64,000 nucleotides of DNA from Desulfobacter sp. (GTDB lineage Bacteria > Desulfobacterota > Desulfobacteria > Desulfobacterales > Desulfobacteraceae), in NCBI GenBank assembly GCA_028768545.1, contig CP054838.1:1791501-1855500 (forward strand), given 5' to 3'. The notes beneath the pieces are model-generated. The model saw only the letters and a program-made list of their open reading frames with translations. It had not been told where the DNA came from and ran no database searches. Made by a program: the position numbers and the translations under genes. Shown here in pieces: positions 50,677 to 60,155 of this stretch. Numbering within the stretch: position 1 is the stretch's first letter; each line of letters begins with the position of its first letter.

Positions 50677-51996
50677 ATGGGAGAATCAGCTATTAAAATT
50701 GGAGGCGCCAGGAAGAGCGTCTTCAAAGACAAGGTTATGACGCTTTTGCCCGACGGTGGAAACCTCAATGCCTGTTTGACCTGCGGGGCCTGTGCATCAG
50801 GGTGTCCTGCAACAGGGCTGGACGGGATGGATCCCAGAAAATTTCTTCGCATGGCCGCCCTTGGCATGGACGAGGAAATTTTGAAATCCAATTGGGTATG
50901 GATGTGCTCCATGTGCACCCGCTGCATGTATGTATGTCCCATGCAGATCAATATCCCGCAGCTGGTATTTAATGCCAGGGCTACCTGGAAAAAAGAAGAC
51001 AAACCCAAGGGGATCATCGGATCCTGCGACATGGCGTTGAAGCATGATACCTGTTCTGCCATGGGCGCCAACGAGGAAGATTTCCAGTTTGTTGTGGAAG
51101 ATGTCCTAGAAGAGTACCAGGAGTCCCAGCCTGAATTTGAGACGATGAAGGCCGATGTCAACCGTAAGGGGGCTCACTATTTTCTGAATCAGAACTCCAG
51201 AGAACCGGTGACCGAGCCCGATGAAATGGTGCCCCTGTGGAAGATCATGCACCTGGCCGGAGCCGACTGGACTTACGGGACCAAAGGATGGGCCGCTGAG
51301 AATTATTGCATGTTTTCCGCTGATGATGAAAACTGGGAAAAAATTGTCAGAACCAAGGTTAAGGCGGTGGAGGATTTAGGCTGTAAGGTCTGGCTCAACA
51401 CCGAGTGAGGGCATGAACTCTTTGCAGTCCTGGCAGGACTGAAAAAATTTGACATCCCTTACAACTTTGAAATTAAATCTATTATTCAACTTTACGCCCA
51501 GTGGATCAAAGAGGGAAAGCTTAATCCCTCTTCAGACTGGAACAAGGACCGCAAGGTCACATTTACGGTCCAGGATCCCTGTCAGCTGGTAAGAAAATCC
51601 TTTGGCGATCCGGTTGCCGAAGATTTAAGATACGTGGTCAAGGCAGTGGTGGGTGAAGAAAACTTCATTGATATGACACCCAACCGGTCCAATAATTTCT
51701 GCTGCGGCGGGGGCGGGGGATATCTCCAGTCCGGGTTCCAGGAACAGCGCCGTGCCTATGGTCAGACCAAGGCCAACCAGATTCTGGCCACCAAGGCAGA
51801 CTATTGCATTACTCCCTGCCATAACTGCCATGCCCAGGTCCATGATATGGCAGATGTCAATGAGCATGCATGGGAAACCGTTCATCTCTGGACCCTTTTG
51901 AATCTTTCTTTGGGCATTCTCGGACCCAATGAAAGGGAATACCTGGGTGAAGATCTCAAGGAAGTGGATGTATTCCACCCTGAGTCTGCCATGTAG
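50677..51996 (+). CDS. Selenocysteine-containing HdrD-like Fe-S oxidoreductase
   Basis: 439 residues if TGA at 51406-51408 is read as selenocysteine (residue 244); then the frame runs to TAG at 51994-51996. N-terminal: two 4Fe-4S motifs, C33-C36-C39-C43 (CLTCGACASGCP) and C77-C80-C83-C87 (CSMCTRCMYVCP). C-terminal: two CCG-type repeats. The first has TE-U-GHELFA where relatives have Cys in TxCGH, plus QDPCQLVRK; the second has NNFCCGGGGGYL and ITPCHNCHAQ. Such subunits move electrons in heterodisulfide-reductase-like complexes at the cytoplasmic membrane face. Stop-like TGA, resumed similarity and a SECIS hairpin support Sec; selenoproteins of this class are known in deltaproteobacteria. Confidence 0.88.
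51406..51441 (+). promoter_or_regulatory. Selenocysteine codon and SECIS hairpin
   Basis: UGA at 51406-51408. CAGTCCT (51425-51431) pairs perfectly with AGGACTG (51435-51441), loop GGC, with the loop G 24 bases past the UGA. Distance and loop G match the known bacterial SelB-binding layout. A perfect 7-bp stem inside conserved coding sequence is hard to explain otherwise. Confidence 0.82.
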
Positions 51997-52014
51997 ACCC
52001 ATGCCCAATATGAA

Positions 52015-52048
52015 ATAAAAAAGCCCGGCCTCTGGCCGGGCTTTTTTA
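52015..52048 (+). terminator. Rho-independent terminator after the selenoprotein gene
   Basis: AAAAAAGCCCGGCC, loop TCT, GGCCGGGCTTTTTTATT: a 10-bp GC stem extended by A-T pairs with a clear T-run, ~20 bases past the stop. Confidence 0.9.
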
Positions 52049-52142
52049 TTGAAACCGCTGGATATTCACGGATGTTGATAAAGAGAATCTTGTATCGTAT
52101 CTGTTTGCCTCTCCGTTTTAATTGTGATAAGAAAATTGGATT

Positions 52143-52901
52143 ATGACTCAAATTATCAGTATTGTAAATCAAAAAGGCGGTGTGGGCAAGACAACAACAG
52201 CAGTAAACCTGGCTGCGGCCCTTGCCAAGCTGGGCAAAAAGGTGTTGCTTGTCGATTGTGATTCCCAGGCCAACGCCACCACGGGGTTAGGCATAGACAA
52301 ACCCTCTTTACCCGCCTCCTTGTATCAGGGATTAATCGGAGAGTCAGGCATTGAAGAGGTGCTTTTACCAACGATGCTGCCCAAGCTTATGGTGATCCCG
52401 GCCAATGTTGATCTTATCGGCTTTGAGGTGGAAATGGTTGCTGCCCCGCAGCGGGAGGCCCGGTTAAAATCGTTTATCGCCCCTGTGGCTGAACGGTTTG
52501 ACTATATTTTTATTGACTGCCCGCCTGCATTAAGTCTTTTAACCCTCAATGCCTTTGCCGCTTCCGATTCTGTGATTATTCCCCTTCAAAGTGAATTTTT
52601 TGCTCTGGAAGGGTTGGGCCAGCTTTTAGATACCATTAAGCGGGTCAAAAATGCCTTTAACCCGGGATTGAAAATCAAGGGCATTTTATTGACCATGTTT
52701 GATAGCCGGACCAATTTATCCCAGAATGTCGTGGATGATGCCAGGCAATACTTTAAAGATCTTGTGTTCAAGACTAAAATACCGCGGAATGTTAAACTCG
52801 GTGAGGCGCCCTCCTACGGCCTGCCGGTTATTTTATACGATAAATTATCACAGGGATCTAAAAGTTATATGGCCTTTGCCAGGGAATTGCTAAAACGATG
52901 A
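52143..52901 (+). CDS. parA: ParA/Soj chromosome-partition ATPase
   Basis: 252 residues. Deviant Walker A KGGVGKTTTAVNLA at the very N-terminus (no DNA-binding extension, so the Soj chromosomal type), Walker A' DCDSQANAT, Walker B FIDCPPAL. Overlaps parB as ATGA. Works with ParB to move replication origins apart. Its position with ispH and DUF342 downstream is an unusual operon for it. Intact. Confidence 0.93.
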   Translation: MTQIISIVNQKGGVGKTTTAVNLAAALAKLGKKVLLVDCDSQANATTGLGIDKPSLPASLYQGLIGESGIEEVLLPTMLPKLMVIPANVDLIGFEVEMVAAPQREARLKSFIAPVAERFDYIFIDCPPALSLLTLNAFAASDSVIIPLQSEFFALEGLGQLLDTIKRVKNAFNPGLKIKGILLTMFDSRTNLSQNVVDDARQYFKDLVFKTKIPRNVKLGEAPSYGLPVILYDKLSQGSKSYMAFARELLKR

Positions 52902-53773
52902 TGAAAAAGAAAAAGAAACAGACCGGCCTTGGCCGGGGAATCTCTGCTCTCATTCCGGATCTGGACCTGGACAAACCTGAGGCTGGTTCTGATTTTTTTT
53001 ATTGCAGTGTGGGGGAAATCAGTCCCAACAGATACCAGCCCAGAACCCGGTTCAGTGAAAATGAACTGGAACGCCTTAAATCTTCCATTGCCCAGCAAGG
53101 GGTGCTCCAGCCCCTGTTGGTCCGCAATATGGACGGGGCATATGAGCTGATTGCCGGAGAAAGGCGGCTTCGGGCTGCAAAGGCAGCAGGACTTGAACAG
53201 GTGCCGGTGGTGGTGCTGGATCTTTCCGACGAGCAGGTCCTGGAAGTTTCCATTATCGAGAATATCCAGCGGGAGAATCTCAACGTTCTTGAAGAGGCTG
53301 AAGCCTATTTCAGGTTGATTGACGAATTTGGGTATACCCAGGAAAAGGTGGCGCGAAAAATCGGGAAAAACCGGTCCACCATTGCCAATCTTTTGAGACT
53401 GCGCAGTCTTCCCCAGGAAATTAAAGAGAGTTTGATTTCTGAAAAGATCAGCATGGGACATGCCCGGGCCCTTTTAGGGGGCGGGTCTGTGGAAAGCCAG
53501 CTCTATCTGTTCAACCAGGTGATCGACCGGGGTTTGTCTGTGAGGGAAACCGAACGCCTGGTGAACCAGGCCAAGCAGCAGCCCAAGAAACTGGCGCTCA
53601 AAATGTCTGCACAAGAGCAGCGTTTCCTTGAACAGACCTCTTCTAAAATTTCCTCTTGGATCAACACCCCCGTGAAAATTAAAAAGAACGGGGACAAGGG
53701 AAAAATAGAAATCAAATTCAAGTCCGGCTCTGAATTCAACCGTCTTGTGGATCTTTTAAGCCGCATTTCATGA
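52898..53773 (+). CDS. parB: ParB/Spo0J partition protein
   Basis: 291 residues. Basic start (KKKKKQTGLGRGISALIPD). The N-terminal CTPase/nuclease-fold region shows NRYQPRTRFSENELERLKSSI and AGERRLRAAKAAG. The central helix-turn-helix shows TQEKVARKIGKNRSTIANLLRL, and the C-terminal dimerisation domain follows. The start ATG is within the parA end (ATGA), and its stop overlaps the ispH start, so all are co-translated. Binds parS; I looked for a parS-like TGTTTCACGTGAAACA in the window and found none. Confidence 0.93.
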   Translation: MMKKKKKQTGLGRGISALIPDLDLDKPEAGSDFFYCSVGEISPNRYQPRTRFSENELERLKSSIAQQGVLQPLLVRNMDGAYELIAGERRLRAAKAAGLEQVPVVVLDLSDEQVLEVSIIENIQRENLNVLEEAEAYFRLIDEFGYTQEKVARKIGKNRSTIANLLRLRSLPQEIKESLISEKISMGHARALLGGGSVESQLYLFNQVIDRGLSVRETERLVNQAKQQPKKLALKMSAQEQRFLEQTSSKISSWINTPVKIKKNGDKGKIEIKFKSGSEFNRLVDLLSRIS

Positions 53774-55479
53774 AGATTTCCATAGCAAAAACAGCCGGCT
53801 TCTGCATGGGGGTCCGGCGGGCTGTTGATATGGTTCTGGATGCCTCAAACATGGCCAAAGAGCCTATTTTTACCTATGGCCCGTTGATTCATAATCCCCA
53901 GGTGCTGGAGATGCTGGAAAGCAAAAAAATTTTCCGTCTGGACACCATTCCTGAAACAGGGGAGGGTACAGTCCTGATCCGTGCCCACGGCGTACCACCC
54001 GAGGATGAAACCGCTCTTAAAAAGGCCGGGTTTAACGTGATCAATGCCACCTGTCCCAGGGTGGTCCGTGTCCAGGTCATCATCAATAAATTTGCCCAAA
54101 AAGGATATACCACCATTATTATCGGTGATGAAAAACATCCTGAAGTGGTCGGGCTGTTGGGGTATGCCAAGGGAAACGGCCATACCATCACCTCCATGGA
54201 ACAATTTTGCGCCCTTCCTGAATTTGAAAATGCCGTGGTGGTCGCCCAGACCACCCAGAATACAAAATTTTATGACCAGATCAAACGTTTTTGCGCAAGC
54301 CATGCACCCCATTATAAAATATTTGACACCATCTGCGGGTCCACGGAAAAAAGGCAGGACGAGGTCAGGGAACTTGCCAAAACCCATGATGCAGTGATTG
54401 TCGTGGGGGGCAAACAAAGCGGGAACACAAAGCGCCTGGCCCAGGTGGCAAGGGAAACCCACACCCAGGCCACCCATATTGAAGATGCAAAAGAGATAGA
54501 TTATAAGGCCCTGGTCTCGGCAAACTCCATTGCCATCACCGCCGGAGCATCCACCCCCAACTGGATTATTAAAGATACCTGCCAAAAGGTGGATCATGCA
54601 TTAAAGCATAAGCGGCCTCTGCTGGGAAAATTGACAGGAGGGCTTGATGTGCTGCTCAAGACCAACCTCTTATTGGCCGCAGGTGCGGCTGGATTGACAT
54701 ATGGGGCAGCTGAAATCCAGGGCGGGGCCAATACCCTTATCTATGCCGCCATTGCCATGCTCTATGTCTTGTCCATGCAGATTATGAACAATCTGATGAC
54801 CATTAGATCAGACACCTATAATAAACCGGACCGTGCTGCATTTTATAGAAAATACGGAATTTATCTTCGGGCCCTGGCCTTTGTATCCGGAGGGGCAGGG
54901 CTTTACCTGGCCTATACCCAGGGCCTGGTCTGTTTCGGGGTGCTGTCTGCCATGAGCCTTTTGGGACTTTCCTATAATCTGAACATTATTCCGGCCTTTT
55001 TCGCGGGCAGCCGTATTCAGAGTTTTAAAGATGTGCCCGGATCAAAAACCATCCTCATTGCCTTGGCCTGGGGCATTGTCACCAGTCTTTTGCCGGCAGT
55101 GGTGGAAAAAAGCCAAATTGGGGCCGCAGGTCTGGCCTTTGGCTTTTCAACAGGCCTGGCCTTTGCCAGGACGGCTTTTGTGGATATTCTGGCAATTCAG
55201 GGCGACAGGATTGCCGGCAAGGAAACCCTTCCCATTCTCCTGGGCGAGACAAAAAGCTTTACGGTGATTGGAGCCTGTCTGATACTGACGGCAGCAATGC
55301 CTTTGGCAGCAATGTTTTTTCCCCGGGGAAATATGGTGTTCTGGCTTGCTTTGGTCCCTGTTTTTATGCTTTTATTGATCAGACTATTTCGGGAGGATAG
55401 TTTTTTATCCGGCAGTCCCTATGAGTTTTTGTTTGAATCAAGTTTTTTGCTGGCTGGTGTTATGGCTGCTGTGATTTAA
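53770..55479 (+). CDS. ispH: IspH (HMBPP reductase) fused to a UbiA-type membrane prenyltransferase
   Basis: 569 residues in one frame. Residues 1-~280 are a full IspH: Fe-S ligands C12 (GFCMGVRRA), C95 (NATCPRV), C189 (DTICGSTEKRQ), H41 and H73, plus GASTPNWII. It makes IPP and DMAPP in the last step of the MEP pathway. From ~300 the protein has about eight TM helices and a UbiA-like second Asp motif DILAIQGDRIAGKETLPILLG; the first Asp motif is degenerate (NNLMTIRSDTYNKPDR). The fusion would place isoprenoid precursor synthesis at a membrane prenyl-transfer site. Its acceptor is unknown. ATGA overlap with parB. Confidence 0.88.
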   Translation: MKISIAKTAGFCMGVRRAVDMVLDASNMAKEPIFTYGPLIHNPQVLEMLESKKIFRLDTIPETGEGTVLIRAHGVPPEDETALKKAGFNVINATCPRVVRVQVIINKFAQKGYTTIIIGDEKHPEVVGLLGYAKGNGHTITSMEQFCALPEFENAVVVAQTTQNTKFYDQIKRFCASHAPHYKIFDTICGSTEKRQDEVRELAKTHDAVIVVGGKQSGNTKRLAQVARETHTQATHIEDAKEIDYKALVSANSIAITAGASTPNWIIKDTCQKVDHALKHKRPLLGKLTGGLDVLLKTNLLLAAGAAGLTYGAAEIQGGANTLIYAAIAMLYVLSMQIMNNLMTIRSDTYNKPDRAAFYRKYGIYLRALAFVSGGAGLYLAYTQGLVCFGVLSAMSLLGLSYNLNIIPAFFAGSRIQSFKDVPGSKTILIALAWGIVTSLLPAVVEKSQIGAAGLAFGFSTGLAFARTAFVDILAIQGDRIAGKETLPILLGETKSFTVIGACLILTAAMPLAAMFFPRGNMVFWLALVPVFMLLLIRLFREDSFLSGSPYEFLFESSFLLAGVMAAVI

Positions 55480-55501
55480 CCTAAATTCCCTTGGAGGCGT
55501 C

Positions 55502-57694
55502 ATGACAGACAAGTATAGAAAGAAGAAAAAAGTGCCCCTGATCGGGATGCTTGCATTGAAAAATCAATTGGTGACCAAGGCCGAACTCGAGGTCGCCCTG
55601 ACCCAGTGTCAGGGATCCAAAAATATTGAAGCCGCACTGAAAAATTATTTTTTATCCAAAGAACTGATTTCCGAGAAAAACATTAAGCGCCTGACCCTGG
55701 CGGCCAAAGCCGTTTCCATTCGCCAGAAAGAATATACCTTTGGTGCCGTTGCCATGGCCAAGGGGTTTATTAATAAAAGTGTATTGGACCTGGCATTGGA
55801 GGAGCAGCAGGCGGACTTGAAAACCCGTCAAAAACCCCGGTTGATCGGTGATATGATGGTGGAAGCAGGATTGCTGACAATTAAGCAGCGCGACTATATT
55901 CTCAAGCTTCAGAACCGGTATCGCAAGGCGGCATCCCAAGCCCTTGCGGGGGATCAGGCATCTGAAAAATCGTTTGGGAAAACAGAACTCCCGGAGACTG
56001 AGGCCTTGGCGGATCCGGCAGTTTCAAACCAGGATGAGGCGGACAATGAAAATTCAACCCCAAAAGAAGGCACGGCTCCCCAGGAGGCTGAAGAACCGAC
56101 CCTTCTGGAACCTGAGATGCTTACCGGCGGAGTCCAGCTTCAGGTGTCCAGTGATTTTATGTCTGCGTTTTTGTCCAAGTCCCCGGAGTTTGACGAAGAC
56201 GTGCTGGCCTTTGATCTCCGAGATGAATTATTCGACCGGGGGATTATTTCAGGCGTGGTGGCCGATGACCTGATCGACGGATTTATCCGGTCGTCGGGAT
56301 TCAAGACCCAGGCATTTCGGGTTGCCAAAGGTATTCGGGCCATCCAGGGGCAGGATGCAAAAGTTGAATTCTTTTTTAACATCGATTACCTCAAAGCCGG
56401 GGGCATGGGCGAAGACGGCACCATTGATTTTAAGGAAAGAGGGCATATCCCTTTGGTTGAAAAGGGAACGGTGCTTGCGGAAAAAACGCCCAAGGTCGAG
56501 GCCCGGTGGGGTCAGAACATCTATGGTGATGAAGTGGAAACGGTCAAGGGAGAGGACAAGGCCCTCAAGTTTGGCAAGGGCGCGGTCCTGTCCGAAGACG
56601 GGCTTAAAATTCTTGCAGGACTCAGGGGCTATCCCAAGTATTCTTTGGCCGGAGTTATCTTTGTCCATGATGAATACATCACTTCCGGAGATGTGGATTT
56701 TGAAACCGGGCATATTGAATTTGACGGCAATGTCAATGTCAAAGGCTGCATTAAATCAGGATTCAAGGTAAGAGGAAACGATATTGCCACGGTGGAGCTG
56801 GACGGGGGGAGTGTGGAAGCCGACGGCGATCTGAAGGTGGTCGGCGGTATCAATGAAGGCCATGTCTATGCCCGTGGTAATGTCTATGCCAAGTTTATTC
56901 ATAATTCCACCATTGTCTGCATGGGAGACGTGTTTGTTCAAAAAGAAATTGTGGATTCCGCCATTGAGTCTTCAGGCGCCTGTTCCATTGTGAATGGCAA
57001 GCTGATTTCATCCAAGGTCTCTGCTAAAATGGGGTTTTCAGCCAAAAATATCGGTACTGAAATGGCTTCTGCCTCGTACATCAAGGTGGGACACGATGCC
57101 TTTACCCAAAAGGAGTTGAAAATAAACAAGGTCAATGTGGCAAAGATCAAGGAGAAAATTTTGGGCCTTGAAGAGAGAAAATCACAGATAACACAAGAGA
57201 ACGCTGAGCTTCAAAAGGAAATTACAAAGCTGGCTCATATTCAGGACAGGACCCAGCTGGAACAGCGGGAAATGGAAGAAAAACTCAAAGATCCGGCCCA
57301 TTCAGATGAGGTGGACCAGATCAAGCCCAGACTTGCCGAACTGGGAGTCAAGGTTGAAGAGGCTGAAAAAAATCTTGATCTTTGTTTTGAAAAAAGTGAA
57401 GCCTTTGACAAGTTGATTGAACAGGTTACCCGGAATATTTTAAAGTTAAAAAAATCAAGGGATATTCTGGTTGAGGAAAAAAATAATCTGGTTAAATGGT
57501 CCAAAGGGAATCCCGGGAAATCGGTGGTGGCTGTGGACGGCGTTATTATGGCAGGGACTGTTATTTCAGGAAAACACAGCGAATACACCGTGGACAAGAT
57601 GATCCGGCATGCCAAAATCAGTGAGGTTTTGTTTAAAAGCGATGACAGCGGTGAAGAACGGACCACCTACCAGATGAATGTGGGGAGTTTTTAG
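55502..57694 (+). CDS. DUF342 (FapA-like) protein
   Basis: 730 residues, start behind GGAGGCGTC. The N-terminal ~140 residues are helical and may be a separate module (PLIGMLALKNQLVTKAELEVAL; similar text repeats at ~75-130). A low-complexity acidic linker follows (~145-200), then the DUF342 right-handed beta-helix core with turns such as GDVDFETGHIEFDGNVNVKG and GSVEADGDLKVVGGINEG. A coiled coil (~545-665) and short beta tail end it. DUF342 proteins are linked to polymer or cell-surface functions in some bacteria; no firm role here. Intact. Confidence 0.8.
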   Translation: MTDKYRKKKKVPLIGMLALKNQLVTKAELEVALTQCQGSKNIEAALKNYFLSKELISEKNIKRLTLAAKAVSIRQKEYTFGAVAMAKGFINKSVLDLALEEQQADLKTRQKPRLIGDMMVEAGLLTIKQRDYILKLQNRYRKAASQALAGDQASEKSFGKTELPETEALADPAVSNQDEADNENSTPKEGTAPQEAEEPTLLEPEMLTGGVQLQVSSDFMSAFLSKSPEFDEDVLAFDLRDELFDRGIISGVVADDLIDGFIRSSGFKTQAFRVAKGIRAIQGQDAKVEFFFNIDYLKAGGMGEDGTIDFKERGHIPLVEKGTVLAEKTPKVEARWGQNIYGDEVETVKGEDKALKFGKGAVLSEDGLKILAGLRGYPKYSLAGVIFVHDEYITSGDVDFETGHIEFDGNVNVKGCIKSGFKVRGNDIATVELDGGSVEADGDLKVVGGINEGHVYARGNVYAKFIHNSTIVCMGDVFVQKEIVDSAIESSGACSIVNGKLISSKVSAKMGFSAKNIGTEMASASYIKVGHDAFTQKELKINKVNVAKIKEKILGLEERKSQITQENAELQKEITKLAHIQDRTQLEQREMEEKLKDPAHSDEVDQIKPRLAELGVKVEEAEKNLDLCFEKSEAFDKLIEQVTRNILKLKKSRDILVEEKNNLVKWSKGNPGKSVVAVDGVIMAGTVISGKHSEYTVDKMIRHAKISEVLFKSDDSGEERTTYQMNVGSF

Positions 57695-57766
57695 ACCTGA
57701 CGTGCAGACATTTTTAATCAGTGCCTCCCTTCGTTCTCTCCGTCCCCTTGATATCTCCTTAATATT

Positions 57767-58909
57767 TCATCTGTTTTTAAGAATTCGGCTGATTTCATTC
57801 GTGTGACCCCTAATATTTTTTTGGATAAGGTCATATTCAGATGGGCCGGCATGCCATGAATTCACCATCCTGGCTGTGATTGCCTCAAGCTGATCTGAAC
57901 TGAAATTTAAAATAAATTCATGAAAGATTTCAGGCAGGTCCTGGAAAAATCCTTTATCCATAGCACTCTGTCCCGGACCTGCCTCAGCCTTGCCGGCCAG
58001 GGCCTTGAAAAACCCGTTTACGGATGCCTGTGCCACTTGTTTTTTAAGAAAGACGGCAGGGCCGGTGCCATCCAGCCGGTCCAGCCGCATACGCAGAATT
58101 GTGCAAAGAAAGAAAAACAACAGGGAGGGCAGTCTGGCATCCTTGCAGGATTTCGTCTCTGCAAGAGGCGAAAACCCCCTGGCCGTGATCAGCCGTACCG
58201 GCAATCCAGCTGCTGTGGGGTTTACCACAAAGTCACCAGCCCCATGATGCCAGGGGAAAATAGATGCGCCAGTGCTGACATCATAATATAAGGTGAGGAT
58301 GTGGGCCGCCTGTTCATAGAGCGGGGCTGCCGTTTCATAGGAAAGGTCCTGCAGATTTTTTCCCCAAACCGCAATGCCCTCTTTTTTCCCGGTCCGGGTC
58401 ACGTGAAATTCATAAAATCCCTCCAGCCATTCCCCTAAAAAAAAGGCGGTTTCCATTCCTCTGATTTTCTGCCGGCCCGCTCCAAATACTTTGGGAAGAC
58501 AGCAGGGAGTGAAGGCAGCACCCAAATCCGCCATCAGCTGGCATTCCTGCTCAACAAGGTCCAGGCCGGGACGGTCAACCGCCCCGTTGAGCACCAGGGT
58601 ACAGCCGTGGTTGTCATTGGATTTTACGGTAATTTTTAGGGGATGGTAAAATGCCCCGTGTTTTTCCAGGGAAATATTCAGACCCTTGACCTGCCCATGG
58701 CTTCCGGTGAGGGTGGTTACGGCATTTTCAAGGGCCGGATTATCCGTGTTTGTGAGAAAATGTTCAGCTGCAAGAAAATATTGGCCCACGGCCAAGGTGC
58801 CCGGCGATTGGTCTTTACCGGGTAACGACAGGTCCCACAAAGGAGACCCGGGGCAAATCGGTTGGTTTTTTCCTGATATGAAAAAGGAAATCTGCTCGGG
58901 CCTGATCAT
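57767..58909 (-). CDS. Unknown 380-residue cytoplasmic protein, kinase-fold-like hint
   Basis: 380 residues behind AAGGAGGGTTGA. No TM or signal. PWHHGAGDFVVNPTAAGLPVRLI is reminiscent of the HGDLHxxN catalytic loop of aminoglycoside-phosphotransferase-like kinases, and CTLVLNGAVDRPGLDLVEQECQLM could be the ATP-lobe Lys/Glu region. The usual DFD motif is not obvious, so I leave it unassigned. No clear operon partners; convergent with the DUF342 gene. Confidence 0.6.
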   Translation of the reverse strand: MIRPEQISFFISGKNQPICPGSPLWDLSLPGKDQSPGTLAVGQYFLAAEHFLTNTDNPALENAVTTLTGSHGQVKGLNISLEKHGAFYHPLKITVKSNDNHGCTLVLNGAVDRPGLDLVEQECQLMADLGAAFTPCCLPKVFGAGRQKIRGMETAFFLGEWLEGFYEFHVTRTGKKEGIAVWGKNLQDLSYETAAPLYEQAAHILTLYYDVSTGASIFPWHHGAGDFVVNPTAAGLPVRLITARGFSPLAETKSCKDARLPSLLFFFLCTILRMRLDRLDGTGPAVFLKKQVAQASVNGFFKALAGKAEAGPGQSAMDKGFFQDLPEIFHEFILNFSSDQLEAITARMVNSWHAGPSEYDLIQKNIRGHTNEISRILKNR

Positions 58910-59015
58910 TCAACCCTCCTTGGTTTACCCTTTTGGGTGCAAATCAAGTCAGTTCATTTGCCAGGTTATCCTGAACATTGGCAGGATTGCAAGGGAAATG
59001 GTATCCGGCGGCTGT

Positions 59016-59813
59016 CTAAATTGCCCTTGCCGATATAAAACTAACAACGCCCCGCTCAGTTAAGTCTGTGGTAATTTTATATCGTGTCCCTTCTATACCG
59101 GGTGTGGAAAAATCCATCCTGCCATCCCGGGGGGTATACCCTCTCCACGGGGTGGCATGGGGCCGAAACGCTGTTAACCTTATGAATTTATCATTTTCAA
59201 GGATAAAAAAACAATGAATAGCAGATTTTCTTCCCCAGACCTTGAAAACCAATTTTCCAATATACCTTCCAGGGGCAATATCCGAAATTTTATATTTTTG
59301 GGGATTTAAACCGTCCTGGGCTGCATCTTTAAATCGGTATGCTTTGGATGCACAGATGATATTTTCTCTTTTTAAGGTGGCATATGTAAAAGGGTCGAGT
59401 TTTACGCTGGGTTGCATGAACTTAAAAATTGCCCGGGTTTCACAATACTCAATAAACTCTTCAGCATCTTTTTTAGGGAAATTTCGTTGGGTCAGGGGTC
59501 TGCCGGATTTGGGGCAGATTTGCTGTGAATAAAAAGAGCGTTTTAACAAATGGCAGCCCGGAGTTTTTTTAACTTTTTGGATTCTATTAATGGATACGCC
59601 CAGCCGCTTGGCGATTTCAATAAATGAGTAGGCATCCTTATACAGATCTTTAAATGCCTGCAAAGACGATACTGACACACGGAGATTGGGTGTGTTTTTC
59701 CCTGTTTTAACCTCTGAGAAAATATTGGGATGGGTATCCATGATTTTTAAAACTTGGTTCGGCCCAACTTCGATCACAAGCGCGGCATCTTCCAATGAAC
59801 AGGTGTTTGTCAT
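59016..59813 (-). CDS. Unknown protein with helix-turn-helix
   Basis: 265 residues, start 59813 with GGAG ten bases ahead. The middle carries a clear resolvase-like helix-turn-helix, YSFIEIAKRLGVSINRIQKVKK, followed by a treble-cysteine stretch (CHLLKRSFYSQQICPKSGRPL). The C-terminal half is beta-rich (GRYIGKLVFKVWGRKSAIHCFFI). I do not recognise the family. A DNA-binding regulator of acquired origin is likely; the second half may bind a ligand. AT-richer than its neighbours. Confidence 0.6.
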   Translation of the reverse strand: MTNTCSLEDAALVIEVGPNQVLKIMDTHPNIFSEVKTGKNTPNLRVSVSSLQAFKDLYKDAYSFIEIAKRLGVSINRIQKVKKTPGCHLLKRSFYSQQICPKSGRPLTQRNFPKKDAEEFIEYCETRAIFKFMQPSVKLDPFTYATLKRENIICASKAYRFKDAAQDGLNPQKYKISDIAPGRYIGKLVFKVWGRKSAIHCFFILENDKFIRLTAFRPHATPWRGYTPRDGRMDFSTPGIEGTRYKITTDLTERGVVSFISARAI

Positions 59814-60155
59814 GATATTCTTACTCCGGAAACTAAAAAAAATTGTATATTCACATTAAAATTGTTTTTTGGCAGGTTGTTTTGTCGGTGCACTGAGCCT
59901 GTGATGATGATTATCAAAGGGGTGTTTCATTGCTTCTTTATATGTATTCAGGGTGATAAAAAAAAGATAAATGCCATGTTAAGGCGTTTGAGTCAAGCCA
60001 TTGTCTTGGTCTGGAATGCAAAAAGGAGAGATTTTTTTGATATATTGATTCTTCCAGAGTCAAGCTGACTTGCATGACCTGGTTTGGCCCATGGTGAAAA
60101 TCGGGTTTTGAATATGTTTTGCCCAGATAAAACTGCAAATTTTTTGATCGAACTT
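59814..60155. other. Intergenic ahead of IS256 copy 4
   Basis: About 340 AT-rich bases without a convincing gene; ends in the target duplication TCGAACTT (60148-60155). Confidence 0.4.

Noticed and set aside
52100..53800. parS site near parAB
   Set aside because: No sequence close to TGTTTCACGTGAAACA found by eye here or elsewhere in the window.
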